Positions 52,274-62,502 of a DNA stretch of 64,000 nt are shown piece after piece; position 1 is the first letter of the stretch, and each line of letters starts with the position of its first letter. The stretch is from Petrolisthes cinctipes (Eukaryota > Arthropoda > Malacostraca > Decapoda > Porcellanidae). The stretch lies in contig JAWQEG010001538.1 in NCBI GenBank assembly GCA_033782935.1, positions 1 to 64,000 of the forward strand. Reading direction: 5' to 3'. The position numbers and the translations under genes are program-made. The notes under the pieces were generated by a model that was not told the origin of the DNA, searched no databases, and worked only from the letters and a program-made list of their open reading frames with translations.

Positions 52274-52475
52274 CAAGACTAATGTTTACCAAGTGTATGT
52301 AGGACTCAAAATTATACTAGTCAAGGAGTCAATGTCTACATGTAAATAACTCAACATATTGTACCATGTGTTATCGTACCATCAGCGGCCCCCCAGTGGG
52401 GGAGTGGACGGATATGGCTGCCGGGGGGGGGGGGGTTCCGGGTTTACCTGTGGGGGGAGGGGGGAAGGGGGGGTG

Positions 52476-53430
52476 CATGAGAGTGGTAGCAGTGAATGTG
52501 AATGGGATGGTTTAAAAGACGAAGAGGCGAGAAATAGTTGAATGTTTTAAGAATGGAGGAGTAGATGTGATGGGAGTGACTGAGACATACTTGAAAGGAT
52601 GGGGAGTGGAGGAGTGTGAGGCTGGAGGAGAGAGTGTGATGTGGGAGGGAATGGAGGGAGATGTAGTGTGGACAGGAATGAGTGAGAAGTGTAAAGGAAG
52701 GAGGAGGGAGGGGTGTGCAGTGCTGGTAGCACCAAGGGTATGGAAGAGAGTAGATGGACATGGATGGTGTGGGACGAGAGTGGCATGGATGACAGGAAAG
52801 ATTGGTTTGGTTAAGTATACATGGGTGTGTGCGTATGTACCTGTGAATGAGAGGAATAAGGCGGGGAGAGAGAAAATGAGAGATTTCTGGGAGAAGTTGA
52901 ATGGGTGTTTGAGGAAGTTTGAGAGTGGGAGGAAGATTGTAATGAATGGTGATATGAATGGGAAAGTAGGAAATGAGAGAGTAGGAAGTATTGTTGGTAA
53001 ATGAGGTGTGGAAGGAGTGAATGAGAATGGTGAATATCTAGTGGACGTCTGTGCTGAGAGGGGGTTGTTCTTGCCTAACACCTTCTTTGAGCACAAGATG
53101 ATCCACCAGTATACATGGAGGAGAAGGGATGATAGAGGAGAACAAAAGAGTTTGATTGATTATATAGCAGTGGATGAAAGACTACGGAAAGATGTGATGG
53201 ATGCGAAAGTAGTGAGAAGAATGGTTCAATGCACTGACCATTTTGCTGTCTTAGTAAGGATGAAGGTCAGGGTTAAGTGGGAGTACTGCAGGAGGGATGA
53301 AGGGGAGAAGAAGAGGCAGGTGGCAAGTGGAAGATTAAATGACAGTGAGTACAGAGAGGTACATAAGAGGAGGGTGGGGGAGGTGTTGGAGGATGCAAGG
53401 CTGAGTATGGGGGAGGGAGTGGAAGTCAAT
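52476..53430 (+). pseudogene. RTE-like endonuclease domain, broken
   Basis: Starts MRVVAVNVNGMV then a stop, continues VDVMGVTETYLKG, TWVCAYVPVNE, IVMNGDMNGKVG, another stop (53002-53004), SLIDYIAVDERL and TDHFAVLVRM. These are the N, E, GD.N and DH blocks of AP-type endonucleases. Two in-frame stops show loss of function. The SINE begins right after GVEVN. Confidence 0.75.
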
Positions 53431-53758
53431 TTTTTTTATTTTTTTTTTATATCTTTCGACACTGGACATAGAATTCATCAAGCCCGTTACCGTGGCCCAG
53501 GTCAACTGCTGCTCATACACACACGTCACGACTTCCGAACTGGTACCCAGCCACAGAGGGAGGGAAGTGAGGGTAATTCCCAAATACTGCAGCTGTTATG
53601 GTACCAGTGAGGGTGTTTTACGACGTTCGGTGGCCTTATAGTTAGTGCCTGATACTCAAATTGGAAGAGTAAATATTCTCAGGCCCTCACCTGAGAGGAT
53701 CGATCTCCCGATCTCCAGGTTACGAGTCCAGAACACTAACCACTCGGCCACCTCCCCT
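53430..53758 (-). mobile_element. tRNA-derived SINE, copy 2, inside the RTE ORF
   Basis: Same family as 14187-14516: poly-T on the plus strand at the left, GGCCGAGTGG A box on the minus strand at the right. The RTE frame resumes after it with NDMYEMFKTIVMRTAAEVVG. No clear target duplication longer than 3 bp. Confidence 0.82.
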
Positions 53759-55946
53759 AATGATATGTATGAAATGTTTAAGACAATAGTAATGAGAACA
53801 GCAGCAGAGGTAGTGGGATATAAGTCACAGAAGAGGGGCAAGAAAGGGAGTGCTTGGTGGACAGAAGAAGTGAAAGATGCCGTAAAGGAGAAAAGGAAGG
53901 CATATTGGAGAACATTTCAGAGGAATGTGTCGGAAGAAGTGAGAGAGAGAGATGGAAGAGAGAATACAATATGTGTAAGAGACAAGTGAAAAAGATGGTG
54001 AGTGAGAGTAAAAGGAGAGTGGATGAGGAGTTTGGCAGGAAATTGAGTGAAAAGTTTAAAGAGAACAAGAAATTATTCTGGAAGGAGGTTAAAAGAGAAA
54101 GAGGAGAAGGAAAGTCTGGTAGTGTCAGAATGAAGAGAGAGGATGGAGTTACTGTGAGTAGAAGTGAGGAAGTGCAAGAAGTGTGGAAGAGACATTTTGA
54201 TTGGTTGATGAATGGGGGGACGGGAGGGGAGGCAGTGTTGACATGCATGGGGATGGAGGCAGGTGGTAGACAACAGGATGTACAGGGAGAATTAGGAAGG
54301 GAAGAGGTTAGGAAAGCAATAGGAAAGTTGAAGATAGGAAAGGCACTGGGGGTGGATGGGATAACTGCTGAAATGTTAAAGTGTTGGGGGGAGGTAGTGG
54401 TGGAGTGGATGTTGCTTATATGTACATTGGCTTGGAGGCAGGGAGAGGTGTCAGAGGATTGGAGGAGAGCCATAATTGTACCTTTGTATAAGGGGAAGGG
54501 GAGTAAGGAGGAGTGTGGTAGCTATAGGGGAATAAGCCTCCTTAGTGTAGCCTACCGGGAAAGGTGTATGGGAAGGTTATTACTGAGAGACTGGTTGATG
54601 TAACAGGGAATAAAGTTAGTAAGGAGCAGGGAGGGTTCAGAAAGGGTAGAGGATGTGTGGACCAAATATTTGCATTAAAATCAATAGTGGATAAATATAT
54701 TGGGAAGGGTAGGAAGTTGTATGCTGCCCTCATGGACTTGGAGAAGGCATACGATAGAGTTAATAGGAAAGCTATGACAGAGGTGTTGAGAATTTATGGT
54801 GTTGGGGGGCCTTTGCTGAAAGGCATTGAGGCTTTTTATGCAGATGCAACAGTATGTGTGAGGGTAGAGGGTGATCTAATTGAGAGTTTTGATATTGGTG
54901 TAGGGCTGAGACAGGGGTGTGTTATGTCACCATGGTTGTTCAATATATATATGGATGGTTGTATGAGAGAGATGAAAGCCAAAGTGAATGGCCTAGAGGT
55001 GAAATTGAGGCTGAATGAAGCAAATTGGTCCTTGGTGGCAAGTTTATTTGCAGATGACACTGTATTGATGGCTGAGAGTGAAATGGAGTTACAGAGGGTG
55101 GTGGATGAGTTCCAGTCTGTGTGTAAACGAAGAAAACTGAAGGTGAATGTTGGTAAGAGTAAGGTGATGGTATTTGAGAGGACCAAAACAGAAGTAATTG
55201 ACTTTGTGACACCCTATAGAGTGGCTGTACCAACTGGGACGAAATGTGAGATAACTTTAGGGGGTGAGAGGATGGAGGAGGTGAGGGAATTCAGGTATCT
55301 GGGAATAGTTCTGTGTAAACATGGGAGTATGGAAGCAGAAATTAGGGAGAGAGCAGTGAAGGGCAAGCAGGTCATAGGATCACTGGGGAGGATTATGAAG
55401 GGTAGAAGTGTGAGTATGGAAGTGAAAAGGGGACTACGAAACAGTATAATCCTGCCGACACTGACATATGCGTCGGAGACATGGACATGGAGTAGGGCAC
55501 ATCAGTCTAGAATAGGTGCTGTGGAAATGAGTTATCTGAGAGGAGCATGTGGACTTACGAGGTGGGATGGAGAAAGTAATGAGAGTGTGTATGAGAGATG
55601 TGGTATGAGTGAGAAGGCAATTGGTATTGAGTGTCGAGTGGTAGAGAGAGTGAAGTGTAATACACTGAGATGGTTTGGACATGTAGAGAGAATGCAAGGT
55701 GAGGAGTTTGTAAAGAAGGTGTATGGAAGTGAAGTTGTGGCACCTGGTGTGAGAGGCAGACCTCCAGTTAGATGGCAGAACAGAGTGGAAGAGTATGTGA
55801 GAGAGAGAAGTGTGAGAGGGGGAGGGGTGATGGACCAAGTAAGGAGGGAGTGCTGGAACATGGGAAACTGGAGACACTTCTGCCGTGGCCACCCCCTTGG
55901 TGGGAGTTCCCGGAGGGAACGAGGCGTCAGAGCTATATATAGATAG
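53759..55946 (+). pseudogene. RTE-like reverse transcriptase and C-terminal domain, frameshifted
   Basis: Linker SAWWTEEVKDAVKEKRKAYW, shift near 53950, then GKLKIGKALGVDGITAEMLK, IIVPLYKGKGSKEECGSYRG, a scrambled spot at 54550-54565, then GGFRKGRGCVDQIF, LMDLEKAYDRV, GLRQGCVMSPWLFNIYMDG and the catalytic SLFADDTVLMAE. The C-terminus has LRWFGHVERM and RGRPPVRWQNRVEEYV, common in RTE-type elements. The last 1.38 kb (54564-55946) is one open frame. Confidence 0.85.
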
Positions 55947-55959
55947 ATAGATAGTGGTG

Positions 55960-56094
55960 ATTTAGGCTCTTAGGCTTCTGATTCCTCCCACCTATGCCAT
56001 GAAACAAGCTCCTTCAATATAGGTGGTGTTTGGTGGCAATGTTTGAAGGACTCACTAACCTCCAATTTTATCACTACATCACAGGGTCCCTTAA
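55960..56094. mobile_element. MITE family B, truncated
   Basis: CTTCTGATTCCTCCCACCTA to CATCACAGGGTCCCTTAA; the left end is missing where the RTE element stops. Its TTAA is shared with the next element. Confidence 0.6.
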
Positions 56095-56255
56095 TTAAGG
56101 TGGTAATTCTTTTTTGGTACATTGGAGTGCCTTGATTTCTCCAAAGTATGCCAGGAAACAGGACCAGAAGAGCAAAAGTAATGGTGTTATGTTGCTTGGA
56201 ATAGTTTGGAGGATTCAGTTGCTCCAGATTTACCAACACAAATTTTCCTCCTTAA
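56095..56255. mobile_element. MITE family A, complete copy
   Basis: 161 bp between TTAA sites; ACATTGGAGTGCCTTGATTT and CTTGGAATAGTTTGGAGGAT as opposed internal motifs. Confidence 0.75.
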
Positions 56256-56369
56256 CAGGCCCCGTCTCTGAGCCATATAATTATGATCTCTAGCCTTATC
56301 ACTAAAAGACATATCATGTCTTTCACTCTGCTCTGGTACTAACCTTTCTATCCTATAATTATCAGTCCA

Positions 56370-56466
56370 GGGACCGTATCAATCATATATCCACCAACAC
56401 TTTCCTTCCATCCTAGTAAATATCTTGTTAATAAAGATCAACACGTGTATGATATTGTAGCACCTC

Positions 56467-56507
<41 letters not shown>

Positions 56508-56888
56508 CAACATCTTGGTTATAAAGAACAACACGTGTATGATATTGTAGCACCTCATAATAATAATAATAATCAACATCTTGGTAATAAAGAACAACAC
56601 GTGTATGATATTGTAGCACCTCATAATAATAATAATAATAATCAATATCTTGGTAATATAGAACAAGACATGTATGATATTGTAGCACCTCATAATAATA
56701 ATAATAATAATAATAATCAACATCTTGGTTATAAAGAACAACACGTGTATGATATTGCTGCACCTCATAATAATAATTGAGGGGGTTGAGTTGACATAAG
56801 GTGTTGTATGATTATATTTTGATATGATACTGATTTATTTGTAAGATGGAAGGATAGTGGTGGTGGCTATTTGATTGTGGCTGTACAT
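56370..56888. mobile_element. MITE family F, copy 2, with expanded interior
   Basis: Right end TGGCTATTTGATTGTGGCTG and left ATCCACCAACACTTTCCTTC match the copy at 46042-46410 in opposite orientation. The interior holds five copies of a unit with AACACGTGTATGATATTGTAGCACC and a variable (AAT)n (56430-56775). Confidence 0.65.
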
Positions 56889-58040
56889 ATATTGAAATAT
56901 CTGTAGTATTTTCTTTTTGTCAGGTCATGAACATAAAAAAGGTCGAGGTTGTGACAGGAACATTCTTTTTGGCTGCATCATATATTAATAAATAGATAAG
57001 ATTGAGAAGGTAATTATTTTATGTACTTTGGTTGTTTGTGATAAGATAGAGAAAGTGATTATTTTATATTTTTGTATGTGATGAAACTACCTGTATTATG
57101 TATGAAAGCACTCCATGTCATCCTCATTTTCTTTGGTAAACAAATGATATCCTTACTTTTCCTACAGGGTTATTGCCTCCCTGCCCACCATGGAGTGCCC
57201 AGAAACCATCTACCGGCAACCAACAACCACCCTAACTTTACAACCATTGTGTCAACACTAGATTGACTCATTCACACACACACACCAGAACCACTCAGCA
57301 ACGTTGCACAAAATAGGTGAGATGGAAATTTTGTATTTTGCTTCCCACAGCATGAAATCTTTCAGTGGGGAATCATTAAAAAAATGTGTTTATTTGATTG
57401 TAAGTAAGATGCTTAAAGAATACAGCATTGTGAAAGCTGTAATTGGGAAGAAACAAGGAAGGGAAGTGAGAAAAAAATGTATCAGAAAAATTTGAATGGT
57501 ACAAAATGGGAGTTAAATTAATTTTGATCATGATATGTTTAGTGAAGGTTTCTTGTTCCCTTCCTCAATGTCTATCTATCTGTCTATCCATGATCATCAC
57601 TGAGGTGGTATAAAGCAGGTGAGACGCAGCAGGTATTTAAATTAATTTTAATCATGATACTTGAATTGATACCACTACTGTATTCAAAATGTGGGAGTAA
57701 TATTGTTGTTTGGTCATCAGCCATAATGTCTGTCTACATAAAACAGATGAGTCAAGTTAAAACAAATCTTGTGTCCTATTTGTATGATGTCTTAATGGGT
57801 CCATTCCACAGTTGTTGGTATTGGTTTGTAAGCATGCAAACGAAAGAATGTTAGCCGTGTAAATGACTTATGGGTGAATTATATAATGAATTTGGTGAGT
57901 AAACTATACCGTTATAATTATTATCTAACTGTTGGATAGATTTTGTGAATGTGGATACTCACCTTTTGGAAAATAATGAAGCCTTACAAGTGTGGTTGGT
58001 TGGGAAGCTAACAAACCAATACCACTGTGGAAGTGACCCA
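56889..58040. other. AT-rich intergenic sequence
   Basis: A possible acceptor (TTTCCTACAG) at 57158-57167 precedes a short frame, but nothing links it to the upstream gene. No gene called. Confidence 0.4.
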
Positions 58041-58127
58041 ATGACATAGTTCCAATTGTGTTGTCTCTGATTCCTTCAAACCATATAACAAAACACATTC
58101 CTTATTAGTATCATTGTGGATGTGGTG

Positions 58128-58898
58128 TGTGTGTGGACGTGTTGGAGAGTGTGAAAAGGAACACCTTGAGGTGGTTCAGTCATGTGGAGCGTATGGGAAG
58201 CGAGAGGTTGGTTAAGAGAGTGTACGAGAGTGAGGTGGAGGGGCAGACCGAGAGTGAGGTGGAGGGATAGAGTTGAGAGGTATGTGAGGAAGAGTGAGAT
58301 GGAGGGATGGAGTTGAGAGGTATGTGAGGGAGAGTGTGGTGGAGGGATGGAGTTGAGAGGTATGTGAGGGAGAGTGTGGTGGAGGGATGGAGTTGAGAGG
58401 TATGTGAGGGAGAGTGTGGTGGAGGGATGGAGTTGAGAGGTATGTGAGGGAGAGTGAGGTGGAGGGATGGAGTTGAGAGGTATGTGAGGGAGAGTGAGGT
58501 GGAGGGATGGAGTTGAGAGGTATGTGAGGGAGAGTGTGGTGGAGGGATGGAGTTGAGAGGTATGTGAGGGAGAGTGAGGTGGAGGGATGGAGTTGAGAGG
58601 TATGTGAGGGAGAGTGAGGTGGAGGGATGGAGTTGAGAGGTATGTGAGGGAGAGTGAGGTGGAGGGATGGAGTTGAGAGGTATGTGAGGGAGAGTGAGGT
58701 GGAGGGATGGAGTTGAGAGGTATGTGAGGGAGAGTGAGGTGTAAGGATGGAGTTGAGAGGTATGTGAGGGAGAGTGGTATGGGGTGGGAGGAGGGACGCC
58801 AGTTAACAGGGAACAGGGGTTCATGGAGGCGATTCATTGGTGGCCACTCCTTCAGGTATTGAGGCGTCTGGCAATAGATAGATAGATAGATAGATAGT
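58128..58898 (+). mobile_element. 5'-truncated RTE copy with internal minisatellite
   Basis: Begins with the frame LESVKRNTLRWFSHVERM, the C-terminal RTE motif, and ends with the RTE 3' end (TGAGGCGTCTGGCAATAGAT and (TAGA)n). In between the coding sequence turns into a 40-bp tandem repeat. Confidence 0.75.
58250..58780. repeat. 40-bp minisatellite, about 13 copies
   Basis: Unit GGAGGGATGGAGTTGAGAGG TATGTGAGGGAGAGTGWGGT. It corresponds to the RTE codons for RWQNRVEEYVRE. Period 40 rotates the frame, so no minus frame has stops; those Ser/Pro-rich frames are artefacts. Confidence 0.95.
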
Positions 58899-59004
58899 AT
58901 TTTCTGACATGGTTTGTAGGAATCAGAGACTTTCCAATTCACCAACAAGATAATCTCTCCTTAATTAATGTGTTGCATATTATTATATATGAATGGACCT
59001 TAGG

Positions 59005-59866
59005 GATAAATTACTATAAATTGCCAGCACAACATTCGGACACATCAAAGAATCCACAATCACAGTATATAAACAATATATTCGATCAGTGATGGATTAT
59101 GCAAGCCCTGCCTGGGCCTCAAACCTCACTGAGAATCATCACAACACCCTTCAAACCATACAGAACAGAGCCCTAAAGATAATCACAGGCTGCACAGCTA
59201 CCACACCTACAGACCACCTACACTATGAAACCAAAGTCCTCAAAATCAAGGATCACCTTGACATGAGAGGCACACAAACACTTGCTGCAGCCTCCACAAA
59301 CCCACACCATCCACTACTCTACATGGCACAACACCCACACATGCCAAGGAACATCAAAACAACACCCAGTACACGATACCATACACAAATACTATCATCT
59401 CTTACACCCTGCCCACCCCAAACCAATCTCCAGAAACACATCCATACTCAAATCACTCATCAATCCATCCAAACACTCAGAAACAACACACAGCTGCATG
59501 CACCACCTCCTGACATCCACCCATTTGATTCCTCCCTTCCTCGTGAGGACAGAGTCCACCTGGCCAGGCTGCGGTGTGGCCACCACCCGGCCCTTCTGAC
59601 ATATCAGAAGAGGCTGGATGGAACGATTGCAGATGCCTGTCAGGGATGCAACACAGCACCCCATTCTATTAAACACATTATTGAAAACTGCAATGCACAC
59701 AACCACACTCGCCAACAACACAACATACACTCTCTGAGGGCATTGTGGGAAAGCCCGGTTCAGGCCATGACCTTCCTCAGGAGCTCAAGGGCTGCTCGGC
59801 CAGACACCATGAGGAACTTCAACAACAACAACAATTACCCAGAGTTTGTTGACCATCCTTTATAGG
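59005..59866 (+). mobile_element. 5'-truncated LINE: C-terminal part of reverse transcriptase ORF
   Basis: In one open frame to TAG at 59863-59865: TFGHIKESTITVYKQYIRSV, MDYASPAWASNLTENHHNTL, IQNRALKIITGCTATTPTDH, then REDRVHLARLRCGHHPALLT and DACQGCNTAPHSIKHIIENC. This is the region after the catalytic core in jockey-like non-LTR elements (S.IDYASPVW...LQ..QN.ALR), ending in a CCHC-like patch. The polymerase core is missing. The frame itself is undamaged over 258 codons. Confidence 0.75.
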
Positions 59867-60354
59867 TTTCTGAGACAAGTTAGGCAGCTAAGGCCCGATA
59901 TCCATACTGATAAGTTTAAAAAGAACTAAAGTAAGGGATGATGAATTCCAAGTGTAACAATAGACTGAATTGTTAGTTCTATAGTGAATACAGACAGTAA
60001 ATGTCTAACATTCCTTTAATCTTACAATTCCCCAAAAGGTTGTGAATAACAAGTATGTTGTTTCCACTTTAAGCCAACCATAATTCCATTACCCAACACA
60101 CAAAAGCAGGGTTCACGATACTAAGCAAAACTTAATATTGTTTTAAGAAAATATTTAATTCAATATAACTAGGTAAAAAAACAAAGTAAATAAAGAAGTA
60201 AATAAACTAATGAATGAATTTAAATTACAAGACTTAACTACTATTAAAACATGTAGAAAACAACAAATATAAATAAAAAAATATTATAGTGACAAACACG
60301 ATATCTCTAGTCCAGGATGTAGGGCTGCACACTATAGCACAGTAATTACACACC
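59867..60354. other. AT-rich sequence, possibly LINE 3' UTR
   Basis: No tail repeat found; nothing else seen. Confidence 0.4.
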
Positions 60355-60549
60355 TATATGGAGGGAGCTTGTGTGTTTAGGAGGAATCAGAACCCTCCAA
60401 ACACACACACCTATATGGAATGGACTTGTGTGTTTCATGGTATGGTTAGGAGGAATCAGATACCTCCAAACACACACACACACACACACACACCTATATG
60501 GAAGGAACTTGTGTGTTTCATGGTATGGTTAGGAAGAATCAGATACCTC

Positions 60550-60585
<36 letters not shown>

Positions 60586-60670
60586 TATGGAAGGAGCTAG
60601 TGTTTTTCATGGCATGGTTAGGAGGAATCAGAAGCCTCCAATTTTCATACACGATCACAGGGTCCTTAAA
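60355..60670. mobile_element. family B MITE with tandemly amplified middle
   Basis: Four copies of a 70-95-bp unit (CCTATATGGAAGGAACTTGT, TTTCATGGTATGGTTAGGAG, CCTCCAAACACACAC) before the normal right end CATACACGATCACAGGGTCC. Length differs through the CA run. Confidence 0.65.
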
Positions 60671-60775
60671 AAACTTGATAATATTTTTCAGTAGTGTAGT
60701 TCCTATAGATTTTTGTGTAGTAATAATTATATCCAATAATTATAGTTAATTACAGATAATTTCATGGGCATTAAG

Positions 60776-61020
60776 GGTTTAATTAATTTTAGTTACATTG
60801 GAGTGCCTTGATTCCTCCAAAGTATGCCAGGAAACAGGACCATGTCAACAAAAATAATGGTGTTCTGATGCTTGGAATAGTTTGGAGGAATCATTTGCTC
60901 CAGAATTACCACCAACACTGAACTGTTCCCATAAGGACCCTGTGATGGTATATGAAAATTGGAGACTTCTGATTCCTCCTAACCATGTCGCGAAACAAGC
61001 TCTTTGCATATAGGTGTGCG
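60776..61020. mobile_element. family A then partial family B MITE
   Basis: Family A: ACATTGGAGTGCCTTGATTC to CTTGGAATAGTTTGGAGGAA. It is followed by GGACCCTGTGATGGTATATG and the inner part of family B to about 61015. Confidence 0.6.
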
Positions 61021-61404
61021 CACGCGCAAGCGGTTACTGGAGTAAACAAACCCCAGCGCTCTTATATTAGTGCTAAATCCTCAAGAAATGCAGAGGCTAC
61101 GAAAGTGTAACTGAAATATGTTAAGCATTAATACTTAGGGAAGACTGTGACGTTGAATTGAAGAAAACTAAGCGAGTGGATACTGAAAAATCTGTGGTAA
61201 TAATATATGGTTGTTCTGGCTTCTGGCTTCTCCCCTGTTTGCCAGCGCCATCTGCAGGTCATCAAATAAACCACCACTCACACTACTTCCTCAACTTCCT
61301 CAACTTCCACTACTGTGACCCAGGTATCAAACAAGCCTCATTATAAAATGATAAAATAATAACCAGTGTTTGAAAATATACTGAAAGAAAAAGTACAACA
61401 AAAG

Positions 61405-62502
61405 ATGGAATCAAGAAAATTGTTACCACCACCCGACACAAAATGTTTGGTGTGTTCGAAGCCCTGTGTAATCGAGGCAGTGAAGTTTACTAGATGTCTG
61501 GGATATATTCATGCAGGGTGTTCAGGACTACCAACGTACCACCTGATACATTGGTTTAACTCAAGGATCCACCACACCTGCGAGCAGTGTATCCCAGATC
61601 AGCACAAAAAGCTTAATTATGACCAGGAATATGCGTGGGTGGACAACCTACTGCAACAGGACACCGCCTCAAAAAACAAAAACAGCTGTATCACACCAGG
61701 ACCCTCAAACGAAAACGGAGATGAACATTTTGAGGAAAGTGACGTGGGTCAAACCTCAATAATGGAACCTCTAGACACCATCCTATCTCCTTCCTCCGAA
61801 GATAATAATGAGAAATTGAGTAGAGAGGATCATCAAAAAGCGAATAAAGATGATAAAATACTAAAACACGACAAGATCTGCAAATTCTATACCGAACATA
61901 GATGTAGATTCGGGAAAGAAAGGAAGGACTGCAAATTCAAACACCCTAGGATCTGCAAAGCATACCAGAAATACGGCCGTAACCCAGGTAAAGGATGCTC
62001 AACATTTAAAAAATGCGGTCTTTATCACCCAAAAATTTGTGAAGGCTCTGGCACTCAGTGTATCGACCCTCAGTGCATGAACCTACACTTGAAAGGAACA
62101 AGGCGTCATGCACTCAAAGAGAAGCCATCCTTAAACCTAAACATCGAAACGGTAGACCCTCACACCAAGAAAAAGGATGAAATTCAACCTATAAGCGCCC
62201 AAGAAACTCACAGGTGCAATACACAAACCAGTGACACCACTCCAATTCCCAGTCATTTTTTAGGAATGCAGAGGAGCATTCAGGAGCTGCAAGATCAGAT
62301 GGCCAATCTATTGCGTATTTTCAGAGCTCAAGTACCAACACAAACACAGGCTATATGGACTCCAATGATGCCAACACCAACACAATGGCAACCGAAACAA
62401 GTCCAGATGTCACAACACCCTACACTACAACAGTGGCCCCAACCTGTAGCAAACCCTCAATCAATATTAAACCCAACAGTTCCTCATTACAGAGTGAACT
62501 AA
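61405..62502 (+). CDS. LINE ORF1 with PHD-like and CCCH zinc fingers
   Basis: The first ATG in the open frame is at 61405 (MESRKLLPPPDTKCLVC); the frame itself opens earlier at a GTG. Residues about 14-63 form a PHD-like Cys/His pattern (CLVCSKPC, RCLGYIHAGC, HTCEQC). Residues about 150-220 hold a CCCH finger, ICKFYTEHRCRFG then DCKFKH, followed by further Cys/His pairs (RICKAYQKY, CGLYHPKIC, CMNLHL). A coiled segment (RSIQELQDQMANLL) and a Gln/Pro-rich tail follow. Presumably binds the element RNA. No stops; 365 codons. Confidence 0.8.
   Translation: MESRKLLPPPDTKCLVCSKPCVIEAVKFTRCLGYIHAGCSGLPTYHLIHWFNSRIHHTCEQCIPDQHKKLNYDQEYAWVDNLLQQDTASKNKNSCITPGPSNENGDEHFEESDVGQTSIMEPLDTILSPSSEDNNEKLSREDHQKANKDDKILKHDKICKFYTEHRCRFGKERKDCKFKHPRICKAYQKYGRNPGKGCSTFKKCGLYHPKICEGSGTQCIDPQCMNLHLKGTRRHALKEKPSLNLNIETVDPHTKKKDEIQPISAQETHRCNTQTSDTTPIPSHFLGMQRSIQELQDQMANLLRIFRAQVPTQTQAIWTPMMPTPTQWQPKQVQMSQHPTLQQWPQPVANPQSILNPTVPHYRVN

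Larger units (their letters stand above)
52380..55955 (+). mobile_element. RTE-like LINE, decayed, with SINE insertion
   Basis: A GC-rich leader with a G13 run (52423-52435) precedes one long ORF cut by stops and shifts. The endonuclease part lies at 52476-53430, a SINE at 53430-53758, linker at 53760-54360, reverse transcriptase at about 54300-55400 and the C-terminus to 55945. It ends in (TAGA)n, as RTE-type elements do. No single frame survives. Confidence 0.8.
58042..58965. mobile_element. MITE family C split by an RTE 3' end
   Basis: Left half TTGTGTTGTCTCTGATTCCT to about 58115 and right half TTTCTGACATGGTTTGTAGG to TTAATTAA at about 58965 belong to one family C unit. The material between (58128-58898) is a truncated RTE copy. 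Confidence 0.6.

Noticed and set aside
51667..52292. Three overlapping minus frames of about 190 codons
   Set aside because: All three are the same 52-bp repeat read in rotated frames.
57072..57266. Alternative terminal exon of the colmedin-like gene
   Set aside because: TTTCCTACAG then an open stretch to TAG exists, but there is no similarity to olfactomedin ends and it lies 6.5 kb beyond a good final exon, past the likely polyadenylation signal.
58076..58948. 290- and 214-codon Ser/Pro-rich minus-strand frames
   Set aside because: Produced by the 40-bp minisatellite derived from an RTE element; the frames repeat SHTSQLHPST and have no function signature.
62341..62502. Slippery heptamer in the ORF1/ORF2 overlap of the second LINE
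   Set aside because: Read through all ORF1 codons of the overlap; the nearest candidate (A TTA AAC) does not obey X XXY YYZ pairing.
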